NCBI RefSeq assembly: GCF_022354825.1
Contig: NZ_CP031168.1
Span: 495,001-559,000, forward strand
Direction: 5' to 3'
Length of the DNA stretch: 64,000 nucleotides
Source: Paenibacillus sp. H1-7
GTDB lineage: Bacteria > Bacillota > Bacilli > Paenibacillales > NBRC-103111
Both the position numbers and the translations under genes were made by a program. Below, piece by piece: positions 12,194 to 19,973 of the stretch (position 1 is its first letter; each line of letters opens with the position of its first letter). A model generated the notes under the pieces. The model ran no database searches and was not told the origin of the DNA. It saw only the letters and a program-made list of their open reading frames with translations.

Positions 12194-13534
12194 ATGGGGA
12201 AATATTTTGGAACTGACGGAGTACGTGGAGTCGCGAATCAGGAGCTGACTCCCGAGTTAGCATATAAGATCGGCCGCTGCGGCGGTTATGTATTGGCAGG
12301 GCAAGTGGAGAAGCCGAACGTATTGATCGGCCGGGATACCCGGATTTCGGGAACGATGCTGGAAGCCGCGCTTGTAGCGGGACTTTTGTCCATAGGAGCC
12401 AACGTCATTCGACTTGGAGTCGTTTCGACGCCGGCGGTTGCCTACTTGACCCGTACGATGAAGGCGGATGCCGGAGTTATGATTTCGGCTTCCCATAACC
12501 CGGTAGAAGATAACGGGATCAAATTTTTCGGCGGGGATGGCTATAAGCTGTCCGATGAAACCGAGCTCGAAATCGAGCGTCTGATGGATGCCGAGGTGGA
12601 CGAGCTTCCTCGTCCTGTCGGAGGCGATCTCGGAACGGCTGAAGACAACGAGCAGGCTAAATATCAATATTTGGACTTTTTGAAATCGACGGTGAAGTCG
12701 TCCTTCAAAGGCTTCAAAATCGCGCTCGATTGCGCTAACGGTTCCGCATATGAGCTGGCTCCGAAAGTATTCGAAGCATTAGGTGCCGAGGTTATTACGG
12801 TAGGAGCGGAGCCTAACGGCCGCAACATCAACGACCATTGCGGGTCTACGCATCCGGAAGCACTGCAGAAGGTAGTGCTGGAGCATAAAGCTTCAATCGG
12901 TTTGGCGTTCGACGGCGATGCGGACCGGTTGATTGCTATCGACGAGAAAGGTGAGGAAGTCGACGGCGATTTCATTCTGAGCATTTGCGGACACGCGCTG
13001 AACGAAGCGGGCTTGTTGAACAACAGCACGATTGTAACGACGGTAATGAGCAATATCGGCTTTTTCAAAGGGATTGAAGCGGTTGGCTTGAAGGCGGCGA
13101 AGACGGCGGTCGGCGATCGTTATGTAATGGAGGAAATGCGCAAGGGCGGCTATAACCTCGGCGGTGAGCAATCCGGACACGTGATTTTCCTGGATTACAA
13201 CACAACGGGAGACGGCATTCTGACGGCGCTCCAATTGATGGATACGCTCGTTCAATCCGGGAAGAAGCTGAGCGATTTGAAGCAAATTATGCGCAAATAT
13301 CCGCAAAAGCTGGTTAACGTGCGCGTAGCTGATAAGAGCAAATGGAAAGAGAACGAGGCTATCGGCCAGGCCATTCGCAAGGTTGAAGAAGAGCTCGGAG
13401 ATAACGGCCGCGTACTGGTAAGACCATCCGGTACGGAATCGCTGATTCGGGTTATGGCGGAAGGTCCGGACAAAGCTCAAGTAGAAGCCTACGTACAGGA
13501 TATTGCCGGAGTCATCCAGCAGGAGCTTGGCTAA
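12194..13534 (+). CDS. glmM: Phosphoglucosamine mutase
   Basis: Converts glucosamine-6-phosphate to glucosamine-1-phosphate on the way to UDP-GlcNAc, peptidoglycan and teichoic acids; cytosolic. The phosphoserine loop ISASHNP places the active Ser at about residue 100. The metal loop FDGDADR lies near 240 and the sugar loop GGEQSGH near 325. The phosphate-binding VRPSGTE lies near the C-terminus. Its 446 residues are the normal length. The ribosome site AAGGGAG (12178-12184) precedes ATG 12194. It closes the cda operon; a terminator follows at 13589. Confidence 0.97.
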   Translation: MGKYFGTDGVRGVANQELTPELAYKIGRCGGYVLAGQVEKPNVLIGRDTRISGTMLEAALVAGLLSIGANVIRLGVVSTPAVAYLTRTMKADAGVMISASHNPVEDNGIKFFGGDGYKLSDETELEIERLMDAEVDELPRPVGGDLGTAEDNEQAKYQYLDFLKSTVKSSFKGFKIALDCANGSAYELAPKVFEALGAEVITVGAEPNGRNINDHCGSTHPEALQKVVLEHKASIGLAFDGDADRLIAIDEKGEEVDGDFILSICGHALNEAGLLNNSTIVTTVMSNIGFFKGIEAVGLKAAKTAVGDRYVMEEMRKGGYNLGGEQSGHVIFLDYNTTGDGILTALQLMDTLVQSGKKLSDLKQIMRKYPQKLVNVRVADKSKWKENEAIGQAIRKVEEELGDNGRVLVRPSGTESLIRVMAEGPDKAQVEAYVQDIAGVIQQELG

Positions 13535-13588
13535 TAGATAATAGGCATTGTAGATGCAATCATATCCATATCATAGATTTATTAGTAG

Positions 13589-13628
13589 AAATTCTCTAAT
13601 GGGTTTTGAAGCCTGTTAGAGAATTTTT
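13589..13628 (+). terminator. Rho-independent terminator of glmM
   Basis: Ten-pair stem AAATTCTCTA/TAGAGAATTT with an 18-base loop and a T tract. Confidence 0.85.
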
Positions 13629-13667
13629 CCTTAAAACTGACGCATGAAAACATCATGAAAATATGTG

Positions 13668-13696
13668 TTGCACATCGGTACGAAAATGAATATGAT
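13668..13696 (+). promoter_or_regulatory. SigA-type promoter of glmS
   Basis: TTGCAC (13668-13673), 17 bp, TATGAT (13691-13696), about 50 bp before the ribozyme cleavage site. Confidence 0.75.
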
Positions 13697-13744
13697 GGTT
13701 ATATGCATTTTGATTCCGAAATGGAAAGGTGGGTAGAGGTTACA

Positions 13745-14012
13745 ACAATCATAGCGCCAGAACTTACGAGGGTTTCTACATAGATTGGAAGTCCGATTCA
13801 TAGGACTAGACAGGATCTAGCGTTTGGAAAGCCGCTTGTAAGTTGACGAGGTGAAGGTGTTCGAAACATTCGGCGGGGACCTTCCGGTAGACGATCACTA
13901 CCGTACAAGCCGCGATTGGAAATCATCCGGGCGACTGGATGGACAAAGATCCGGCATGACGAAAAGACGGACGGACGTTGTATCACTCCGCAGGGGAATG
14001 GCGTCTCAGTCA
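13745..14012 (+). ncRNA. glmS ribozyme/riboswitch (glucosamine-6-phosphate)
   Basis: Self-cleaving leader RNA that cuts itself when GlcN6P is bound, lowering glmS expression. The cleavage-site block TAGCGCCAGAACTT lies at 13752-13765, with cleavage expected between A13753 and G13754. GTAAGTTGACGAGG near 13839 pairs with ACTTAC at 13762 to form the P2 region, and CATTCGGCGGGGACC (13868) matches the conserved core. Outer ends are approximate. About 120 bp separate its 3' edge from glmS, including a small hairpin (AAGTGCGT/ACGCATTT, about 14077-14104). Confidence 0.92.
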
Positions 14013-14131
14013 CTAGCTAGATGCATTCATTTCCTGCTGCTGATACAAAATGTACCAATTGTGTCGGTCTCATTCTAAAAGTGCGTTCGCAGAGGACGCA
14101 TTTCCTAAAATAGCAGGAGGTTCTATCCCTT

Positions 14132-15961
14132 ATGTGCGGTATTGTTGGATACGTTGGAAAACGTAATTCTCAGAATATATTGATTGAAGGCTTGAAGAAA
14201 CTGGAGTATCGCGGTTATGATTCCGCAGGTGTTGCCGTATTTACCGAGAACGGGTTGGAAGTGAAAAAATCGAAGGGCAGACTTGCGAACCTGGAGTCGA
14301 AGCTGGGAGAAGCGCCGCTGAACGGATATATCGGTATCGGCCATACCCGCTGGGCTACGCACGGCAAGCCTTCGGACATTAACTCTCATCCTCATACGGA
14401 TAATTCGCATAAATTTTCCGTCGTTCATAACGGCATTATTGAAAACTATATTTCTTTGAAAGAAGAATTGATTGCCAAAGGACACGTATTCGTATCGGAG
14501 ACGGATACGGAAGTCATTTCGCACCTTATTGCAAGCCTGTATCAAGGCGATATTGTTAAAGCGGTACAGCAAGCTGTTACCCGCATGAAAGGCGCTTTTG
14601 CACTTGGTGTTTTGACCGAATATGAGCCGGAGAAGCTGGTAGCCGTTCGTTTGTCCAGCCCGCTGATTATCGGCGTAGGGGAAGGCGAGAACTTCATCGG
14701 TTCGGACATTCCCGCGATTTTGGACTATACGCGTAATGTGTATATTTTGAATGACGGAGAAATGGCGGTTTTGACGAAAGATGGTGTCGAATTAATGACA
14801 CTGGAGGGGAATTTTATTTCCCGGGAATTATTCTATGTCGATTGGGACATTATGACGGCGGAAAAAGCCGGATTTGATCACTTTATGATGAAAGAGATCC
14901 ATGACCAGCCGAAGGCTTATCGCGATACGATGGGATCCCGTCTGGATGCGTCCGGAACCAAAGTCGTTCTGGATGACATTAATATGTCGGCTGAGCAGAT
15001 CCGCTCGATCCGCAACGTTCATATTATCGCATGCGGTACCGCGTATCATGCAGGTCTGGTTGGAAAAACCGTCATTGAGAAGCTGGCTAGAATCCCTGTG
15101 GAAGTCGATGTTGCTTCTGAGTACCGTTACCGTGAACCGATCATCAACAAAGACACTTTGGTTATCGTAGTGAGCCAATCCGGGGAGACGGCCGATACGC
15201 TGGCTGCACTTCGCGAGGCCAAGCGTAACGGTGCTGCGGTTCTTGCCATTACTAACGTAGTAGGCAGCTCGGTTGCTCGTGAAGCCGATCATGTTATCGT
15301 AACATGGGCCGGTCCGGAGATTGCCGTTGCTTCTACGAAAGCTTATACGTCACAGCTGATCGCATTCTATCTGTTCGGTCTGTACCTGGCTCAAACGCTG
15401 GAAACGAAAGAAGCAAGCTTTATCGCGAATGTGATTTCCGAGCTGAAGCTGCTTCCGGAGAAGGTTGAGCAAATTTTGGAGCAATCCGAAAGCATCAAAG
15501 AATGGGCTGAGCAAATTTCGACACACAGCAACCTGTTCTTTATCGGTAGAGGTCTTGATTACGCAGTTGCACTGGAAGGCTCCTTGAAGCTGAAGGAAAT
15601 TTCCTACATTCACTCCGAAGCTTATGCTGCAGGCGAGTTGAAGCACGGTACGCTGGCGTTGATCGAAGATGGCATTCCGGTCATTGCGCTCGGAACGCAA
15701 GAAGACCTATTGGAAAAAACGATCAGCAACATCAAGGAAGTTAGTGCCCGCGGCGCTCATGTATTCGGGCTTCAGTCCGAAGGGCAAGCTGAGCTCGGCA
15801 AAGCAGTGGACGGCGTATTCACGATCCCTCGCACCTTGCCGCTGCTGACACCGGCCTTGTCCGTGATTCCGCTGCAGCTTCTGTCCTACTACGCCTCCTT
15901 GGCGCGCGGCAACGATGTCGATAAACCGCGTAACTTAGCTAAGAGCGTGACGGTAGAGTAA
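14132..15961 (+). CDS. glmS: Glutamine-fructose-6-phosphate aminotransferase (GlcN6P synthase)
   Basis: Makes glucosamine-6-phosphate from fructose-6-phosphate and glutamine, the first step of UDP-GlcNAc synthesis. The N-terminal Ntn glutaminase starts MCGIVGYVG with nucleophile Cys2. Two SIS isomerase domains follow (VSQSGETADT near residue 347). The C-terminus PRNLAKSVTVE is the family end. Its 609 residues are the normal length. The ribozyme in the leader controls it. The 3' end is also the attachment target of Tn7-type elements: TnsD binds the last codons and directs insertion about 25 bp beyond the stop, exactly where the transposon starts here. Confidence 0.97.
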   Translation: MCGIVGYVGKRNSQNILIEGLKKLEYRGYDSAGVAVFTENGLEVKKSKGRLANLESKLGEAPLNGYIGIGHTRWATHGKPSDINSHPHTDNSHKFSVVHNGIIENYISLKEELIAKGHVFVSETDTEVISHLIASLYQGDIVKAVQQAVTRMKGAFALGVLTEYEPEKLVAVRLSSPLIIGVGEGENFIGSDIPAILDYTRNVYILNDGEMAVLTKDGVELMTLEGNFISRELFYVDWDIMTAEKAGFDHFMMKEIHDQPKAYRDTMGSRLDASGTKVVLDDINMSAEQIRSIRNVHIIACGTAYHAGLVGKTVIEKLARIPVEVDVASEYRYREPIINKDTLVIVVSQSGETADTLAALREAKRNGAAVLAITNVVGSSVAREADHVIVTWAGPEIAVASTKAYTSQLIAFYLFGLYLAQTLETKEASFIANVISELKLLPEKVEQILEQSESIKEWAEQISTHSNLFFIGRGLDYAVALEGSLKLKEISYIHSEAYAAGELKHGTLALIEDGIPVIALGTQEDLLEKTISNIKEVSARGAHVFGLQSEGQAELGKAVDGVFTIPRTLPLLTPALSVIPLQLLSYYASLARGNDVDKPRNLAKSVTVE

Positions 15962-15981
15962 GGTTGTCTGTTTTGTGGGGG

Positions 15982-15986
15982 ATAGT
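15982..15986. other. Left 5-bp target-site duplication (ATAGT)
   Basis: ATAGT ends 25 bp after the glmS stop codon and is repeated directly after the right end (35176-35180). A 5-bp duplication is the Tn7-family hallmark. Confidence 0.85.
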
Positions 15987-15995
15987 TGTTCAGTG

Positions 15996-16076
15996 AAAAT
16001 AAAGTATTAGACTGAAAAATAAAGTATTAGACTGCGAAAATAAAGTATTAGACTGAGTAAATAAAGTATTAGACTG
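15996..16076 (+). repeat. Four tandem TnsB-type binding repeats (glmS-proximal end)
   Basis: Copies of AAAATAAAGTATTAGACTG lie at 15996-16014, 16016-16034, 16037-16055 and, with a changed start (TAAATAAAG), 16058-16076. The spacing of 20-21 bp is two helical turns, so all lie on one face of DNA. The core is inverted relative to the far end, as expected of transposase sites. Confidence 0.88.
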
Positions 16077-16123
16077 CTGGGCGTGACAGCATTTACTCCG
16101 AATAACAGACATCATGAGCTTGA

Positions 16124-16157
16124 ACCCCGTAATTGTAACTAATTACGGGGTATTTTT
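16124..16157 (+). terminator. Terminator inside the transposon end
   Basis: Eleven-pair stem ACCCCGTAATT/AATTACGGGGT, six-base loop, then ATTTTTG. It is the first terminator downstream of glmS in the present arrangement, so it probably ends the glmS transcript and shields the tns genes. Confidence 0.85.
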
Positions 16158-16177
16158 GTTTTCTGGAGCTGATACAG

Positions 16178-16522
16178 ATGAATCTAGGTGAGAAAGTCAG
16201 ATTTATCCGAAAATCAAATGAGTTAAATCAGAAGGAATTCTCGGTCAGGATTGGAGTCTCTCAAGGGACGCTGAGTGACATTGAACGCGGTGTTTGTCTC
16301 CCGTCATGTGAAACGATTATTGCACTCAGAAATAAATTCAAATGCGATTTGAATTGGCTGCTTGCTAATGAAATTGAGTCTTCTTCCATGCAAACCGATG
16401 TATTAAATGAGGAGTTGGAACTGCTCGACAGCATTCGATCCCTCCCTACTCGTGAAAAAAACGAACTGTTTGAAATCATACATATCAAGCTAAGGAAAAA
16501 TAAATATCCGTTTACGGATTAA
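16178..16522 (+). CDS. Xre-family helix-turn-helix regulator
   Basis: A 114-residue protein with an N-terminal Xre/Cro HTH (KVRFIRKSNELNQKEFSVRI, then GVSQGTLSDIERG, residues about 6-38). It has a short C-terminal region with no recognised domain. The ATG is preceded by TGGAGCTG. It is the first gene of the transposon, just behind its terminator, so it probably controls the tns genes; this is inferred from position and no target site has been shown. A broken relative lies outside the element at 35324-35517 with the same layout (end, hairpin, xre), which suggests that the gene belongs to this transposon family. Confidence 0.85.
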   Translation: MNLGEKVRFIRKSNELNQKEFSVRIGVSQGTLSDIERGVCLPSCETIIALRNKFKCDLNWLLANEIESSSMQTDVLNEELELLDSIRSLPTREKNELFEIIHIKLRKNKYPFTD

Positions 16523-16544
16523 AAAATCCGAAAAGTGTAATCAT

Positions 16545-16576
16545 GGTAACATTACCGAAAAATGCGGGGTGTTACC
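16545..16576. promoter_or_regulatory. Possible operator: repeated GGTAAC/GTTACC half-sites
   Basis: GGTAAC (16545) is followed by the near-inverted ATTACC (16551) and an exact inverted GTTACC (16571), between xre and the next gene. It could be the Xre binding site; position is the only support. Confidence 0.3.
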
Positions 16577-16936
16577 TTGGAAGAAGATAAGTTGGATATA
16601 GGAATCGTAACTCCAAGCGGAATCTGGTTTGATGGGAAAATCTATTCTTGCTCTTGGGCTGTTCGACATCAATGGTTTAAGCATGCGGAGTTCATTGGAG
16701 GCTGGCCAGTATCCGTAAGAAGTCACAAGGAGCAAGCAGATCAAATAGAAGTCATACTGAAGGATGGCAATCCTGTCGTGTGCATCAGGATAGATCACAT
16801 ACCTGTTAATTCAGTGAAACTCGAAGCGTACTATCTGGAGTTTCAAGGGTTAGTGACTTTAAGAAAACAGCGGCAGGCTGTGAAAGAAACCATTCCAGAA
16901 GATCAGAGACATTCGGATGAGCCTACTAACAACTGA
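16577..16936 (+). CDS. Small protein resembling the C-terminal barrel of TnsB
   Basis: A 119-residue protein without any catalytic domain. Its first 70 residues line up with the post-catalytic beta-barrel of the TnsB encoded 2 kb downstream. Shared positions include VT..GI.F.G..YSC..A.R.QWF..A followed by W.V.V and a late G....CI. In TnsB this Mu-transposase C-terminal domain follows the DDE domain. TTG 16577 was chosen because GGGGTG (16566-16571) fits it; ATG 16562 in the same frame has no ribosome site. It sits between xre and tnsA, with tnsA starting 8 bp after its stop, so it is co-transcribed with the transposition genes. It may bind transposon ends, TnsC or TnsA, or limit TnsB. I do not know a named counterpart. 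Confidence 0.75.
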   Translation: MEEDKLDIGIVTPSGIWFDGKIYSCSWAVRHQWFKHAEFIGGWPVSVRSHKEQADQIEVILKDGNPVVCIRIDHIPVNSVKLEAYYLEFQGLVTLRKQRQAVKETIPEDQRHSDEPTNN

Positions 16937-16944
16937 GGTGAATG

Positions 16945-17772
16945 ATGGCCAAACGAAAAAGGCAACTAACCGAAGCGAAAATCGAAAAAATGATCAAGGA
17001 AGGCAGAGGTCAAGGCACCGGTAAAGACTATCTTCCTTGGCTCAAGATTCAGGACGTTCCATCGGAAGGCAGAGCAACTCGTGGCGTAGGCTGGACCACA
17101 GGCCGAAGACACGAGCTTCTTTCGGATATTGAGCGTGATTATTGCTATCTGCTTGACTATGCAGATGAGGTTTCAGATATCCGTGAACAATACCCACTAT
17201 TGCCACTTGAGGAAACCTTGATGATTGCAGAGAAAATCGGAGTAAATCATCCGCATGATCCTAAGACTGGCATTCCTATCGTGATGACTACGGATTTCCT
17301 CATCACTTACGGGGACAAGGATTTTGCAAGGACTGTGAAGCCCTATAGTGAAATGGAAGATGAACGAACGATAGCCAAGTTTGAAATTGAGCGGGTCTAT
17401 TGGGAAACACGTCATATAGATTGGGGCATTATTATTGACCGTGATTTACCTGATGTGCTGATTAGAAATATAGAGTGGGTCCATAAGGAGTATCATAACG
17501 AGGACGTATCTGATCTAGGTGTGTTTACTATTCGCAATTTAGAACAAATGCTCGCTGCCCATTTACACGAAGGGGAAGCAATATCGAAGGCTTGTTTAGC
17601 TTGCGACGAACGATTAGGACTAGAAGTTGGAACATCTCTTGCTTTGTTCCGTCATTTTGTCGCGCGTAAAAAGTGGTCTGTAAATATGAATGATAGAATC
17701 ATTCCGACTCTCCCTGCGAAAGAGTTTAAGATAGCGGCTCCTGAATATAGACTTGAAGCCAAAGGCGGTTGA
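16945..17772 (+). CDS. tnsA: Tn7-like transposition endonuclease TnsA
   Basis: Cuts the 5' ends of the transposon, which with TnsB gives cut-and-paste movement. The 275-residue protein has the restriction-enzyme-like triad expected of TnsA: Glu63 (SDIERDYCY), Asp117 (MTTDFLITY) and Lys132 (TVKPYS), close to the E63/D114/K132 of Tn7 TnsA. The C-terminal half is the TnsC-contact domain by family analogy. A second in-frame ATG at 16942 is possible; 16945 has better spacing from GAGGTG. It ends inside the ribosome site region of tnsB. Confidence 0.94.
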   Translation: MAKRKRQLTEAKIEKMIKEGRGQGTGKDYLPWLKIQDVPSEGRATRGVGWTTGRRHELLSDIERDYCYLLDYADEVSDIREQYPLLPLEETLMIAEKIGVNHPHDPKTGIPIVMTTDFLITYGDKDFARTVKPYSEMEDERTIAKFEIERVYWETRHIDWGIIIDRDLPDVLIRNIEWVHKEYHNEDVSDLGVFTIRNLEQMLAAHLHEGEAISKACLACDERLGLEVGTSLALFRHFVARKKWSVNMNDRIIPTLPAKEFKIAAPEYRLEAKGG

Positions 17773-17777
17773 TTATA

Positions 17778-19973
17778 ATGCAGGCGATTTATGAAAATAT
17801 GGTCGTGGAATGGATCTCGTCTGATTCAGAGGATCGGCACTTAGAACGTATATTATGGATTTCCCCTTTTAACGACGTGGTCTTCAGTATTGCAATGGAA
17901 GATGACAAGGCTTTCCCCATCATGAAAACATATTTCGAGTATATTACAGGCTTCGAATCAAATCTTTGCAAGACAGTCGAATGGATAAATGGAAATATTC
18001 CTTTACTGGATAAGGACATTAATGAAGATTATCTGACCATTAGAGATAAAGCTTGGGACGTAATTAAAGACATCGTTATGGATGAACCGGGCTGCTTCGA
18101 TAAGAATTTCCGAGGCTCACGAGTAAGAGAATCGCAGGAGCGAACCGGATTACATAAAAGTACGATTTACCGTTACTTACGAAGGTATTGGCAAGGCGGA
18201 AAGATGAAGAATGCTCTTCTGCCCCATTTTAATAATAGTGGTAGTTATGGGACTGAGAGATCACCGGGAGATGCGAAGCGCGGTCGTCCGCGAAAGTTTG
18301 AAGATGAACCGTTAGGCATAAATATCGACGAGGAGACAAAACAATTACTACGGTCGGGCATCCGACTGTTCTATAACAATAAGCAGAAAGCTCCTCTCAA
18401 ACATGCGTTCCAAAAAACATTGGAGAAGTTCTTTGCTAACGGATTTCGACAAGATGGACAAGCGTTGGTGCCGATCCTTCCTCCCCCTGAGAAGCTGCCG
18501 AGTTTTGGGCAGTACAGGTACTGGTTCAAGAAAGAAATGAATTTAGAGGATACGCTCAAAAGTCGGCTTGGAGAAAAACGTTATGCTTTAGATTATCGGC
18601 CTATTCTTGGAAGCTCCACGTTTGAAAGTTTTGGCCCAGGGTCTAGGTTTCAGATTGATGCGACTGTTGCAGATGTGTATCTGGTCAGTGAGTACCACCG
18701 GGAGTGGATCATTGGTCGCCCTATAATCTATATCGTTATTGATGTCTTCAGTCGTTATATTACAGGTATCTACATTGGACTTGAAGGTCCAAGCTGGATT
18801 GGTGCAATGATGGCTTTAGCTAATACGACAGCCGATAAGGTAAAGTTTTGTGCCCAATATGGGATAGATATCGAACCTGAAGAATGGGTATCCAGTCATT
18901 TACCGCAGAAACTGACGGCAGATCGTGGGGAACTTGAAGGGGAGAAACCCAGTCACTTAATTGACGTGCTTGGTGTTGATGTGGAAAATGCCCCACCGTA
19001 TCGTGCCGACTGGAAAGGCATCGTTGAACAACAGTTCAGATTGGCGAACCTGCGAAGCATTCAATTCATTCCTGGAGCGATAAAAGAGCGCTATAGAGAA
19101 CGTGGACAACGAGACTATCGTTTGGATGCAAAGTTAACGCTTCGAGAGTTTACGAAAATTATGATTCAAACTGTCCTTTATCATAATAATGATCATCACA
19201 TGCTGTGGTATGACCGGAATGAGTTTATGGTAGCTGACGAAGTATCTCCTATTCCTAGAGACTTATGGCATTGGGGGGTCATCAATCGCAACGGAAGGCT
19301 TAAGAAACAACCGGAGCATATCGTTAAGCTAAATCTAATGTATCAAGGCGAGGCAACAGTGACTGCTGCTGGTATCCAGTTCAAGGGTATGCACTATAGT
19401 TGTGAGTTGGCTATGCGGGAACAATGGTTCGTTAAAGCAAGGGCAGGCAAGACTTGGCGAGTTAAGGTCTGCTACGATCCTCGATCAACGAATGAAATCT
19501 ATTTATGGTTGGACGAAGGGCGCCTTTTTGAGACTTGTATTCTACTAGAGCGTGAAGAGCGATACCTCAATAAGAGAATTGAGGAAGTCGAAGATTTGCT
19601 CGAGATTGAGCGGTACCAAGGACGACATCAGGAAGTAAACAATATGTTATCCAAAATTGAGCTCGACGCACAAACAAAGGCTATTGTTGATGAGGCAACC
19701 AAGAAAACGGATGCAGCCATCCAGCAAAGCGAGGAAAGCAACAGTAAGCGTGTCAAAGGCACCAGACAGCGGCGTTCTAACGAGAAAGCGACTAATCGTG
19801 AACAAGAAGCATTCCAGTTGTCTGAAAAAGTCTCGACACCAAGCAATCCAACAAACAACGTAGTTCCCTTGAAACGCGACGACAAGGCAGAGACCAAACA
19901 AGCCTATGTTCCTCCAGCGGACAAGTTATCTAAAATAAAAGCTTATTTGCTTGAAGATGGTGATGATGAATGA
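17778..19973 (+). CDS. tnsB: Tn7-like DDE transposase TnsB
   Basis: Binds the end repeats, cuts the 3' ends and joins them to target DNA. The 731-residue protein has N-terminal DNA-binding helices (ESQERTGLHKSTIYRYLRR near residue 120-135). The rve/DDE catalytic core has Asp294 (RFQIDATVADVY), Asp382 (LTADRGELEG) and Glu417 (GIVEQQFRL). A Mu-type C-terminal barrel follows (VTAAGIQFKGMHYSCELAMR near 530), then a charged tail that in Tn7 contacts TnsC. ATG 17778 was chosen over TTG 17769 because AAAGGCGG ends right before the TTG. The stop overlaps the tnsC start (ATGA). Confidence 0.95.
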   Translation: MQAIYENMVVEWISSDSEDRHLERILWISPFNDVVFSIAMEDDKAFPIMKTYFEYITGFESNLCKTVEWINGNIPLLDKDINEDYLTIRDKAWDVIKDIVMDEPGCFDKNFRGSRVRESQERTGLHKSTIYRYLRRYWQGGKMKNALLPHFNNSGSYGTERSPGDAKRGRPRKFEDEPLGINIDEETKQLLRSGIRLFYNNKQKAPLKHAFQKTLEKFFANGFRQDGQALVPILPPPEKLPSFGQYRYWFKKEMNLEDTLKSRLGEKRYALDYRPILGSSTFESFGPGSRFQIDATVADVYLVSEYHREWIIGRPIIYIVIDVFSRYITGIYIGLEGPSWIGAMMALANTTADKVKFCAQYGIDIEPEEWVSSHLPQKLTADRGELEGEKPSHLIDVLGVDVENAPPYRADWKGIVEQQFRLANLRSIQFIPGAIKERYRERGQRDYRLDAKLTLREFTKIMIQTVLYHNNDHHMLWYDRNEFMVADEVSPIPRDLWHWGVINRNGRLKKQPEHIVKLNLMYQGEATVTAAGIQFKGMHYSCELAMREQWFVKARAGKTWRVKVCYDPRSTNEIYLWLDEGRLFETCILLEREERYLNKRIEEVEDLLEIERYQGRHQEVNNMLSKIELDAQTKAIVDEATKKTDAAIQQSEESNSKRVKGTRQRRSNEKATNREQEAFQLSEKVSTPSNPTNNVVPLKRDDKAETKQAYVPPADKLSKIKAYLLEDGDDE

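Noticed and set aside
15974..15986. TGTGGGGG as the true left terminus of the transposon, as in classical Tn7
   Set aside because: It gives no matching right end or duplication, whereas TGTTCAGTG with ATAGT on both sides fits fully.
15996..16076. Short tandem repeats considered as a CRISPR array
   Set aside because: The units are 19 bp at 20-21 bp steps with no spacers, no cas genes are near, and inverted copies lie at the far transposon end.
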